NCBI RefSeq assembly: GCF_019393635.1
Contig: NC_057861.1
Span: forward strand, 174,211,077-174,275,076
Reading direction: 5' to 3'
Source of the DNA: Dromiciops gliroides
Taxonomy: Eukaryota; Chordata; Mammalia; Microbiotheria; Microbiotheriidae
DNA length: 64,000 bases
Under the pieces are notes generated by a model, which was not told the origin of the DNA, made no database searches, and was given only the letters and a program-made list of their open reading frames with translations. This document shows, in pieces, positions 11,001 through 19,900 of the stretch (its first letter is position 1; every line of letters starts with the position of its first letter). The translations under genes were made by a program, and so were the position numbers.

Positions 11001-11277
11001 AGACAGGCTTCTGCATGAGCACTGGAAGTCTCTGAAAAGATCGTTGGGTTTCTAGTGCAGCTCACTGGACGATCGGGGAATTTTCAGACCTTTTGGATTG
11101 TCTGTCTTCTCTCCCGGCACAGGCAGAAGCAGAAGCATTTCTTTTTCTCTCCTTCTGGGCACCCAGACTGAAGAAAGAACTTTGGGGGTCTGAATATCAG
11201 AAGTAGTTCAGGGTGAAACTGAAGTTGTTTTTGTGCGTTTTAATTTGAGCTTAGTTGGCAGAGGAGGCATTTTCAGA
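11001..11277 (+). other. EDN1: EDN1 5' untranslated region (start inferred)
   Basis: The start is placed about 30 bp below the TATA box. The leader of about 277 nt carries one upstream ATG (11015) that opens a six-codon frame ending at 11035. It ends at the strong initiation context agaATGG (A at -3, G at +4). Confidence 0.7.
11015..11035 (+). other. short upstream ORF in the EDN1 leader
   Basis: ATG AGC ACT GGA AGT CTC TGA, six codons plus stop, beginning about 15 nt from the inferred cap. The human leader as I recall it has CATCTG here and no ATG. So close to the cap it may often be skipped. Confidence 0.5.
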
Positions 11278-11341
11278 ATGGATTATTTCCAGATGATTTT
11301 CTCCCTGCTGTTTGTGGTTTTCCAAGGAGCTCCAGATACAG
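11278..11341 (+). CDS. EDN1: EDN1 coding exon 1
   Basis: Encodes residues 1-21 plus the first base of codon 22. It is the hydrophobic signal peptide followed by APDT. The donor is g|gtaggc at 11342. The start is fixed by similarity to human and by the good Kozak context. Confidence 0.96.
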
Positions 11342-14300
11342 GTAGGCATGCTGGCTTGTAAGCTTCTGAGTATTAATGACTTAATTATCCACTTTAGTGC
11401 TTTTCTTGCTTGCCTCCCTCCCCCCTATCCTTTACTATTGTGGCTCATAAATCAGATGCCTGGGAATTATTGCCTATAGCTATCAAATCTTGTAGTGAAA
11501 AATAATAAATAATTAAGTTGCATATGTGCAAAATATGACAGTCTATCAGCTGGGTTTGTTTATTGCAAAAGAGTTTTATTGGGATTTTCTCTAGCATTAA
11601 AGAACATTCAAAGGCTAGAAAAGATTGAACTATAATGCAAATGTGTAATCATATACATGTATTAATGCCCAGAAGTATAATATTAGCATCACATAGTGTT
11701 GCAGCTGATACTAGCATGTCAGCATGTGTGATCTTAGAGAGAGTGTTTCAACTTGAAGCTATGGAATTTTGTTCAAGTCTGATTCAGTGAGTACATGAGT
11801 AGAAACATCATCCAGAGTATGGTCTGTTGAATAAACCCCCCCAGGTGGTTTCAGGGTGAGAGCAGATGCTTTCTTCAAATCTTGTCATTATTGACTTTAG
11901 GTTTCCTTCTGGCAGGTTTTTGGCACTCAGCACAACATGAGCTCCATTTACAATTTTATTCCCTTGTCTTGGGAGAGAGATAGGATAAATATGGGTTACG
12001 AGAAGATTTACCATTGCGTGTCCTTCTGTATGGGTTTGGTTTGCTGTCTGCATGATGGAGACCAGAGGGAGTGGATGACAGGGAATTAAAACCTTGTCAT
12101 ACACGTGTCTGATCATTGGAAATCTGCTGGGCAAGTCAGTTTCTGTAGCCAAAAGCCATCTAAAGAGCTAACAAGGAGAGGGAATGCTGTAGGAGTTGGA
12201 TGAAGGGTCTGAATGTACCCCTCACAAACTGTGCTTTTTAAAAATTACCTCAGGACCAGGTATTAAAATCTCTTTTTAGAAGCACAACAAACAGTTTGGA
12301 AACCCTGATGCTTAGATCAGATACCCAAAACTTCTTTTGAGTTTAGCCTAAGGTCAGCAGCCTCCTAGAGCTTTTTAGCCACTTTCTGAAATCTATGCTG
12401 TGGAGCTCATGTCTCCCTCCTCTCTCCCAAGATGCTTCTCCCTTCACCTCCAAGTCTCTAATTATATTAGAAAAGAAAGCAGAATTGGGATTAGGTGGGA
12501 GGTAAGTCTTACTCTATAAAAGTTGGTGTTGGTAGGTCATTAAAAGCTGTGATAACAAAGTAATTTGAATTACTTGATGCATATAGGAACTAGGACATGA
12601 AGGGAAACTATTACATGGGAATACCAGGTACATGTCCTTAAAAATCAGGAACAATTTAAAGGTCATTAGCCAAACCCAAACCTAAACTCAGGAAGAATTT
12701 CCCGAAGCACTAAGGGGCTATATAAAGTAGCTCCTTAAGGCATTTGTTTTCCCACATTTCTGATGGTCCCTCCAGGGGACCATAATAATGCTAGAGTGGG
12801 TAAAGGCAAAGCAAAATATTTAGGTTAAGGAGGGAAGAAAAAAGAGTTCATTTCATGTATTCCTCCCTGCCCCCCCCCACCAGACAAAGTCTTAACAGTG
12901 TGCTTCACCCAAATCAGCTAGGTAGGAGTAAAATGTTAAAATTCCATGTATTTCTGTGGCTCTAAGGTGAAGCTGGATGGCTCAGTCTTCCCCTTATCTC
13001 TCTCTTCTTAGCCTTTGGTGCTGAGCTCCGCACAGGAGCCCAAGCTGGTGGGGACAACCGACCTCCCAGTGCACCCTGGAGGTCTCACCGGTCTAAACGC
13101 TGCTCCTGCTCATCCTTGTTGGATAAAGAGTGTGTGTACTTCTGCCACCTGGACATCATCTGGATCAACACTCCCGAGTAAGTCTCTAGGGGGCATTGTA
13201 ACCCTAGTCATTCATTCTAGCCCTAGTTGAAACTATAGCTTCTTTTCTGGGTTGCTTCTTATTAGAGGTCAACACGTCTGAGGAGATCTAATGCTTTTCT
13301 GGGACATTATTATTCCATTAAAAACAACAACAACAACACAGGGCAGTCTAGCAACACAGTGGAAAGGATTCTGCAGGTCACTGGTTCCACCCTCTTGTTA
13401 GTTAGATAGATAGTTGTTGAAAGATAGGAAGAGTTTGATGCAAATTTTAAAGACAGCCAACTTAATGTGTTGCCTCAGAAAGAACTTCTCCAAGTTGTTA
13501 TACCAACTGAGGTTTGGGAAATGAGTTTTCAGGACTGGATCTGGTGGATTCAAGCTGTTTTCCTTATGGGCATGATTAATCCTTAGTAAGAATAGTACTG
13601 TTCATTAAGAATTATAAAATCATATCATTTTACTGGTAGAATCAGGACAACCCTCTTGCTATGGGATCATTCACCTAGAGCTGGAAGGGGCTTTGGAAGC
13701 TTTTTAGTCCAATTACCTAATTTTACAGCTGAGAAAACTGAGACCCAGTGAGGTTACACTGGTAGTAAGCCTCAGAAGTGAGAGTTGAACTCAGGTTCTC
13801 TGCCTCCAAAATGAGAATTATTCCACTGTACTACTGAGGCCAAGAGATCCAAAAGTAATTTACTTATGGCCATGCAGTGAGTTATGGGGCAGCTTAGGTG
13901 GTGCAGTGGATAGAGTGCTGGGCCTGGATGGAGACAGGAAGACTTGAGTTCAAATTTGGACTCAGATACTAGCTGTGTGACCCTGGGGAAGTTAAGTAAC
14001 CCTGTTTGCCTCAGTTTCCTCATATGTAAAATGAGCTAGAGAAATAAATGGCAAATTACTCCAGTATCTTTGCCATGAACCCCCCCCCCCAGGGGTCACA
14101 AAGAGTAGAGCATGACTGAAAATGGATAAATAACAACACAGTGAGTTAGAACTACTGTGTTGAATAGGAATTGGAATCCAGATCTGCCTTTCAGCATTGA
14201 ACTCTTTCCATTTAGAAAGAATTATTTTAGAAGAATATGTACCCTCTGTTCTTTCTGCTTTCTTCCAAACAATTGTAAGCATATATATAACTTCTCACAT

Positions 14301-17300
14301 AAGGCTATAAACCAGGCAGACTTATGGAGTCTCCTCTTCTGGAAAGAAAAGGATCTTCTGGTAGGAGTTTGTTGTGTACAATCTGAAGCCTGAAGTTGAT
14401 GGGGTTCAATAATCCCATGTGTTCTGGCACTTCATTGAAGTCCACAAAAATACCACTCATGGAGAAAGGAATCTGAATCTCGTTAAGAATTGAATTACAT
14501 TGGAAGTAGTAGGATAATTGTCCACAATTTACACATTCTGAACCAGCAGTTGGGATGCCCCTGATAGTCCTACCTTTTGTACTGGAAATTTCATGCTGCC
14601 AAATTATTGGGTCAGATGAGCTCTTTGTATTACTTTTTTTTGTTGTTGTTTTTGTTTTTGCAGGGCAATGGGGGTTAAGTGACTTGCCCAGGGTCACACA
14701 GCTAGTAAGTGTCAAGTGTCTGAGGCCGGATTTGAACTCAGGAACTCCTGAATCCAGGGCCGGTGCTTTATCCACTGCGCCACCTAGCCGCCCCCACTCT
14801 TTGTATTACTTAAGGGGATAAATATACTGAAAAGATCATGTCATTTTGAGGGCAATGAATGATGTTAATATCCAATTTTTCTTCTTTTAAATTTAGACAC
14901 ACAGTTCCATATGGACTTGGAGGCCCTTCTCGATCCAAACGATCCCTAGAAGATTCACTTCTTACCAAACCAGAAGACTCCAGGAAGAGATGCCAATGTG
15001 CCAGCCGAAAAGACAAGAAATGCTGGGGCTTTTGCCAAGCAGGAAAGGAACTCTGGTGGGTAAAGATACCTTTCACTTTTATTCAGCTTTGTAGACACCC
15101 CAAACTCTCTACAATCGAATAGAACAGTTCTGGCCTTGGAAAATGTAATTTATTGTGTTGAAACATAGGCCCAGAGAGGCAGAGTTAACAATGCAATTTC
15201 TTTAATTTTTGTTCTTTCTCTCTCTCTCTCTCCCTCTCAGGACTCAAAATACTCTGAAGAAAGCCTGGAATGAACCTAAGAAAGGAAAAGACTGTATTGG
15301 CCATGGACTGAAGTGTGTGCACCAGCAGCTTGTGAACAAGAAGAAAATGAGAAGGTGAGAGGGTTTTCAGTGCCACAGAAAAGGTCCTTCCTTTAAAGGC
15401 CAAAACACCATCTAAGCAACCCTCTATTGCAAGGAGGTCCAGAGAAGGTGGGGACCTCCCCTCAGCCAAAGAGCTCTGTGTTTAGTAGCCAACATAGGGC
15501 AGAGGAGCCATTTTGACATTTGGTTTGGGGATCATGAATATAAATGCAGGCTACTGCCCACTGCATGCACACTTGTGGTTGTGGGGAACACCTGTGGATC
15601 CTTCCTAATTTTCTATCGAGCTCCCTGTGAGGAAACTTGCTTCTTTCCCTGAACAGGAAAAAAAATCAATCCCTTTTCAAAGAGAGCCCATTTTTATACA
15701 CATGTCACGTGGATCTACGTTTTTCAAAGGGAGGCAGTAATTCTTTTTCCTCATCCATGAGGAAAATAAAGTCATTAGGCAGGGTTGGTAAGATTTGGAA
15801 CATACTGTTTTGTGTGTGGGGGGGGGTGGAGCTATCGAGGAGGAGGGAATTGTTTTTGTTTTTAAATAAGGGACTCTATTTGGCAGATAACCAGTGTCAG
15901 TACAAACTAGGTCTGCTTGCTTCCCCTCTTCCCCCTCCCTTTTTTAGTCATGACATGGAGTGGAGGGAAGATTTAAATCAGCCAGCACCATTAAAATCAC
16001 ATCAGAACTCCGTTAACATGATGAAACCTCCAAAACCCTAACATTTGGGTTTCATGTGCCCAGGGGAAGAAACCTGCCCTTAGATCTGTCACATGTTCCA
16101 CATTTCCCTATTAGGGTTAAAGGGAATTTTTCCTGGAAATTCAGTGGCAAGAAGTTCTGTGGTCAGAGTGTACTGAGCCTGGGCCTGAAGTCAGGGACTT
16201 CTGAGCTGTTTACTACTAACTTTTCTGTTGCCTTTACCAGTCACTTAACCCCTATTAACTTTAGTCTCTCTGTTTTAAATAAGACTAATCATACCTTGCC
16301 CAGAGTGAAGTGGATTATGAAACCACAATTTATAAAATGGTTTGAAAGTCTTATGAAGATTACTTCATGGGACTCAGTTTTCTCATCTGTAAAATGAGGG
16401 GTTTGGACTGGATGCCCTATGATTGCAATTCTAAAGCCTATCAGCTGTTAATCTTCGAAGTGTCACTCTGAAGTAAACTAGCCTTGTAAAAATAAGTAAC
16501 ATGTACACAGTGCTTTAAGCTTTGTAAAGCCCTCAGTACTGCAAGTGTTATCTTCATTTTATAGATGAGGAAACTTCAGTTGTGAGAGATCAACATAAAT
16601 TGCCCAGAGTAAATTAGCTAGAAAGTGTATATAATGTGAGTTAGAATGAACCCAAGACTTTTCCCAAGGCTAACACTATCTATTAAGCTACACTGTCCCA
16701 TGAATAGCTCTCCACTTCCAACCCTGGTCCCCATATTATTAGGTTTGCAGAAACTTTTCTTTGCCTGATAAAATCTGCTCCAGTCTCACCTAAACACTTG
16801 CCTTCTCCCCTTTCCTCCCAGCTACTTCCTTCTGTTCCTTTCTATTTCTTTCACCCCAGAGAAGACTTGTTCCCTTCTGAAGATAAACTCAGTTTCCCAA
16901 TGTAAAGAGTCCTATGAAAAAATGAACAAAGGAGGCAAAAAAGCAAACTAAGTTTCCTTTAAGCCCAATATTTAATTTACTTTAGATAGACCTGATTTTT
17001 TTTTTCTGTCCTGAGCATAACACAGATCCTATTTTTATAGCTTTCAGTAGACACTTTCAGAGTTTTTTGTTTTGTTTTATTTTTCGGGGAGGGGGGAGTG
17101 ATAGTAGAGATTATGCTCTAGTTTTATGACGAGAAGAGCTCAGTAATCAGACTGAGATTCATTTTTTTTCCTCCATGATGATTTGATGTATTTCTTAATC
17201 TTGATGTGAGCATAAGTTTTGTTAACAAAGTTTGTTCTTGTCTTGTTTAAATAGGTTGGAGGCCATCAGTAATAGCATCAAAGCATCCTTTCACATGGCA

Positions 17301-17396
17301 AAACAGCGGGCTGAGATCCACAAAGCAAAGAGAGTAACCCATAACCGAGCACATCAAACACAAAGCATTTGGGACAGTCTGAAGACAGCATCTTAG
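11278..17396 (+). CDS. EDN1: preproendothelin-1 (complete, five coding exons)
   Basis: Joined exons 11278-11341, 13012-13177, 14897-15055, 15241-15354 and 17255-17396 total 645 nt, giving 214 residues plus a TAG stop (human 212). The product is the precursor of endothelin-1, a secreted vasoconstrictor and developmental signal acting on EDNRA/EDNRB. A signal peptide is visible (residues 1-17, [17 protein letters not shown]). RSKR furin sites lie at 48-51 and 89-92. The mature 21-mer is 52-72 with Cys at 1, 3, 11 and 15 and the HLDIIW tail. An endothelin-like repeat (four Cys, 109-123) follows. All introns obey GT-AG and the phases are 1, 2, 2, 2. Differences from human (memory): Leu7 in the peptide, Ile after Trp21, and a longer C-terminus. 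EDN2 and EDN3 are excluded by Leu6 (EDN2 has Trp6), by the [14 protein letters not shown] core and by the promoter. Confidence 0.97.
11342..13011 (+). other. EDN1: EDN1 intron 1
   Basis: 1,670 bp, phase 1, bounded by gtaggc and a pyrimidine-rich tract ending in tcttag. No young transposon is visible. The antisense frame at 11808-12152 has no recognisable motif. Confidence 0.9.
13012..13177 (+). CDS. EDN1: EDN1 coding exon 2, carries mature endothelin-1
   Basis: Encodes residues 22-76 and part of 77: the propeptide, the RSKR site, all of mature endothelin (13101-13163) and INTP of the big-endothelin spacer. The donor gtaagt lies at 13178. The peptide starts [15 protein letters not shown], with two TTG leucines at positions 6 and 7. 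Confidence 0.97.
13101..13163 (+). other. EDN1: mature endothelin-1 peptide (21 codons)
   Basis: Residues 52-72. Cysteines 1, 3, 11 and 15 form the two disulfides known for the family, and the C-terminal HLDIIW needed for receptor binding is intact. Position 7 is Leu where human ET-1 has Met and human ET-2 has Leu; position 6 is Leu as in ET-1. The next residue is Ile, so the converting-enzyme cut is Trp-Ile. Confidence 0.96.
13675..13840 (-). repeat. MIR fragment in EDN1 intron 2
   Basis: Contains 'gagaaaactgagacccagtg' and 'gaactcaggttctctgcctc', antisense MIR phrases. Confidence 0.7.
13885..14138 (+). repeat. long MAR1-type SINE with TSD
   Basis: Sense SINE with the tRNA-like head and CORE plus an extra 3' part ('atgagctagagaaataaatg', 'ggggtcacaaagagtagag', 'catgactgaaaatg'). 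It is flanked by a perfect 10-bp duplication, cagtgagtta at 13875-13884 and 14139-14148. A second member of this long type lies at 52753-52995. Confidence 0.9.
14636..14796 (-). repeat. WSINE1-type SINE with TSD in EDN1 intron 2
   Basis: Antisense copy headed by T/GTT runs. A perfect 15-bp duplication, ctctttgtattactt, lies at 14621-14635 and 14797-14811, less than 90 bp upstream of exon 3. Low divergence suggests a recent insertion. Confidence 0.95.
14897..15055 (+). CDS. EDN1: EDN1 coding exon 3
   Basis: Encodes the end of big endothelin ([15 protein letters not shown]) and the endothelin-like repeat [15 protein letters not shown] (14991-15035), then QAGKEL. Two GT donors are possible; the one at 15056 (gtgggt) keeps the frame, while the one at 15060 would give a stop soon after the exon 4 join. 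Confidence 0.95.
15056..15240 (+). other. EDN1: EDN1 intron 3
   Basis: Short intron of 185 bp ending in a strong (CT)n polypyrimidine tract and ctcag. Confidence 0.93.
15241..15354 (+). CDS. EDN1: EDN1 coding exon 4
   Basis: Encodes [18 protein letters not shown] and on to KKKMR. It aligns with human EDIMEKDWNNHKKGKDC but is less conserved, as expected of propeptide. Donor gtgaga at 15355, phase 2. Confidence 0.94.
15355..17254 (+). other. EDN1: EDN1 intron 4
   Basis: 1,900 bp, gtgaga to aaatag. It holds MIR-like pieces near 16360-16430 (+) and 16500-16690 (-). The open frames at 15637-16041 and 16056-16397 match nothing I recognise. Confidence 0.88.
16500..16690 (-). repeat. MIR fragment in EDN1 intron 4
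   Basis: Antisense MIR with 'ttttatagatgaggaaact', then 'aaattgcccagagtaaatta' and 'gctagaaagtg'. Confidence 0.65.
17255..17396 (+). CDS. EDN1: EDN1 coding exon 5, terminal
   Basis: Encodes [20 protein letters not shown] and then [12 protein letters not shown], followed by a 13-residue tail [13 protein letters not shown] and TAG at 17394. The VTHNRAH motif is the human C-terminus, which there is followed by Trp-stop. Here the Trp and stop codons are replaced by CAA and ACA and the frame continues. Confidence 0.93.
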
Positions 17397-18046
17397 TTAA
17401 GAGATCTCTGTGGTTCATCCTCATGTACTCTGGCTGGCATGGCAGCATCTTCTCTGCTTTGGCCATTCTTTGTTCTAGATTGGCAAAGGACTGGGGCTCC
17501 TTGTTCCAATCATTCCAAGAAAGGTAGAGGAGTCCATAAAATCTGTCTTCATTTGCTTCCGTTAGCAATGAAAAGCTTTGCTCCTCCTCATCCAGGAATG
17601 TAAATGGATGGTTGACTGGGGGCCAATCTGGGAGAAAACAAAGACTAAGTAATACATTAATTAGTGATACATCTGTCAGGAGGAGGAGAGGAGACAACAC
17701 ATTTGGATGGAGCTTCTGAAGAGAGGGTCCGAAGGGGAGTGTGTGTCTGACTCAAATGTCTGGCAGATTGCAGGGAGAAACTCCAAAGCTCCATGAGAAG
17801 ATTTTGCAAGGAATGCACAAATTGGAAACACATGCCATGGAGAGACACCCAAGTTAGAAATCAAAGATACTCTTTTTTCAATTCATAAAAAATGCAAAGC
17901 TGAAAGAAACTGTACTACTGTATATCAGGATGTGTTTCATGAATACGAGTCTACCTCACCTGTATTGCACTCCTGCAGAAGTATTTCACCACCTTGTTTT
18001 GCCTTTACTCATTGCTCTCTGCTTCCCCTTTCCCTGTCCCCTCCCA

Positions 18047-18052
18047 AATAAA
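18047..18052 (+). terminator. EDN1: possible proximal poly(A) signal
   Basis: AATAAA within 'ctcccaaataaaacccat'. Use here would remove the AU-rich cluster. Use is not proven. Confidence 0.4.
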
Positions 18053-18318
18053 ACCCATCCTCTGGCCTCATAGAAGTCCAGTTTGATAAATAGTAGACAT
18101 CACATTTTGGTGATGATCTACTCCATTTGATGCATATGAGAAAAGGTCACTGATACCCTTAGTTTCCTCTTTATTGTAAAAGTGCTGATAAAGAGTTTGT
18201 GAAAAATGCTAAAAGGTGAAAATTGGTTATACTTTAGAGCAGCAAAATCATTTACCTTATTGGAACTGGCTAATGGAGGTTGAATTAAATTTTGTGATGT
18301 ACTTATTTTTTTATAGAT

Positions 18319-18351
18319 ATTTATATTCAGACAATTTATTCCTTATATTTA
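18319..18351 (+). promoter_or_regulatory. EDN1: AU-rich element cluster in EDN1 3' UTR
   Basis: Three ATTTA pentamers (18319-18323, 18334-18338, 18347-18351) in an AT-rich stretch, plus a fourth at 18250. AU-rich decay elements are established in human EDN1 mRNA. Confidence 0.65.
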
Positions 18352-18465
18352 CCATGTTAAATATATGTTGGGGCAGGCCATATTGGTCTATGCATGGTTT
18401 ATGTATTTCTGAATGAAATTGAAATTGAGAAATGCTTTTTGCCTGTCAAGGTAACTGACCTTAGA

Positions 18466-18471
18466 AATAAA
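18466..18471 (+). terminator. EDN1: EDN1 main poly(A) signal
   Basis: AATAAA within 'agaaataaatatttttccc', similar to the end of the human transcript. Cleavage is expected near 18485-18495. Confidence 0.85.
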
Positions 18472-18499
18472 TATTTTTCCCTACTCTACTGGTTTGATG

Positions 18500-18955
18500 G
18501 TATTGTTTTATAATTCCCACAAGCAGGTAAAATTTGTAAAAGGCATCAAGAAGATATATATTGAAGAATCTTTTGTTCCTAGGGTGACTTAATCCTTATA
18601 ACTTTTCTAGAGAAGTAACAATTGGATTAACACTTTAGAGTATTTCTGGCTTTTTAAAAAATAAAATCAATGCTCTATCTAGTAAATGAAGAATGTTAAG
18701 AGATCTTATAGAAATGTAGTGATACCTTCAACAGCCTTCAGTTGCTATCTCCCCCCTCAAAAAAAAAATTGATGGTGTTGAAGGGGCTGAAGAGTGCCTG
18801 AAGCATTTCTACCACCCGTCTTTACTGTGGATACTATGCATAATCTTAGTTCAACATGTAATTGTTAATGGTCATGCCAGTTTTATAGGAATGAGTCAGA
18901 TGGGGAAAGTTACTGATCAAAGTCCAGAACCAATGTCAAAGGGCACATCTTCAAT
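18500..18955. other. EDN1 3' flank, nothing recognised
   Basis: AT-rich unique sequence without gene or clear repeat. Confidence 0.6.
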
Positions 18956-18956
18956 C

Positions 18957-19096
18957 CTCAGTAATCAATCATTTAACAAGCAGGTATAGCCTAGGTGCTG
19001 AGGATACCAATGGAAAAGTGAGATATTCCCTGACCTCAAAAAGCTTACATTTTATTAGGGCAGAAACAGTATATTCACAGCTAAGTAAATACAGAA

Positions 19097-19133
<37 letters not shown>

Positions 19134-19900
19134 TGGAGGAACTCTACCAATTGGGAGAGGGAGCATCAAAAATTACCTCTTGAAGAAGGTAACACCTGAG
19201 CTGAGCTTTGAAGGGAACTAGAGGTTCCAAAGGGTACAGATATGAGGGTGGGGGGAGGGTATTACAGGTCAGTTTATACTGGGAGATGGGAAGGAGTATG
19301 TGAGGAATATTAGGTAATGTAATCATCCTAGAGCCAGATTGTGAAGGGATTTTGATGCCAAAAAGAGGGATTTGCATTTTATCCTAAAGACAATGGGGAG
19401 CTTCTTGAATATGAAGAGAGTGGAGTGGTATTATCACATATACTTTAGGAATATTAGGAGGATGAATTAGAAAGGAGAAAGGCTAGAGGAGGGGAACACC
19501 AATTAGACCATTACAATAGTGCAGGTGAGTGAGAAGTGATGAGGGTCTGGACTAAGATGCCTGTTGAATGAAAAGAAATATTGATGAAGTTGAATCAACA
19601 ATTAAATAATAGATTGAATATGGGGTATGAATGAGAATGAAGAGATGGGGATACCTCCTAGGTTGAGAACTTGGGTGACTAGAAGAATGGTGGTACCATT
19701 GACAGAAAAAGTAAAATTAGGAAGAAGGGTAACTTTAAAGGGAGAGAAAATGAATTCTCTTAAAGCTGTGTTGTGTTTGAGATTCCTATGGGATATCCAG
19801 AGATAGGTGTCCAACAGGCACTTGGAAATGCGGGACTGAGGCTCAGGGGGAAAATTAGGGCTAGATAGGCAACTGTGGTAGACATTTGCAGAGATGGTAG
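18957..19900 (-). repeat. L2 LINE, antisense, about 0.9 kb
   Basis: Runs through the antisense L2 order: 'gcttacattttattagggc', 'gccagattgtgaagggatt', 'accattacaatagtgcagg', then 'aggcacttggaaatgcggg'. It is interrupted by a (TG)n run. Confidence 0.75.
19099..19132 (+). repeat. (TG)n microsatellite
   Basis: About 17 uninterrupted TG units within the L2. Confidence 0.98.

Larger units (their letters stand above)
13178..14896 (+). other. EDN1: EDN1 intron 2
   Basis: 1,719 bp, from gtaagt to atttag. It contains an antisense MIR (13675-13840), a long MAR1-type SINE (sense, 13885-14138) and a WSINE1-type SINE (antisense, 14636-14796). Confidence 0.9.
17397..18490 (+). other. EDN1: EDN1 3' untranslated region
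   Basis: Resembles the human 3' UTR from memory (tggcaaaggactggggctcc; cattccaagaaagg; the end atgctttttgcctgtcaagg). Several ATTTA elements lie at 18250, 18319, 18334 and 18347, fitting the short-lived EDN1 mRNA. The main poly(A) signal is AATAAA at 18466-18471; an earlier AATAAA lies at 18047-18052. Confidence 0.85.

Noticed and set aside
13101..13163. Gene identity EDN2 because of Leu7
   Set aside because: Position 6 is Leu not Trp, and the propeptide, VTHNRAH motif, promoter and 3' UTR are all EDN1-like.
14305..14821. Frames of 156 and 88 codons within EDN1 intron 2
   Set aside because: They run through the antisense SINE; the same peptide pieces recur at other SINE copies (8567, 41204, 49124, 51815).
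15060..15065. Alternative donor gtaaag at the end of EDN1 exon 3
   Set aside because: Using it would shift the frame and give a stop within exon 4; the donor at 15056 keeps the conserved reading frame.
17278..17700. 140-codon antisense frame over EDN1 exon 5
   Set aside because: Shadow of the EDN1 exon and 3' UTR; no motif, no splice context, while the + strand is clearly EDN1.
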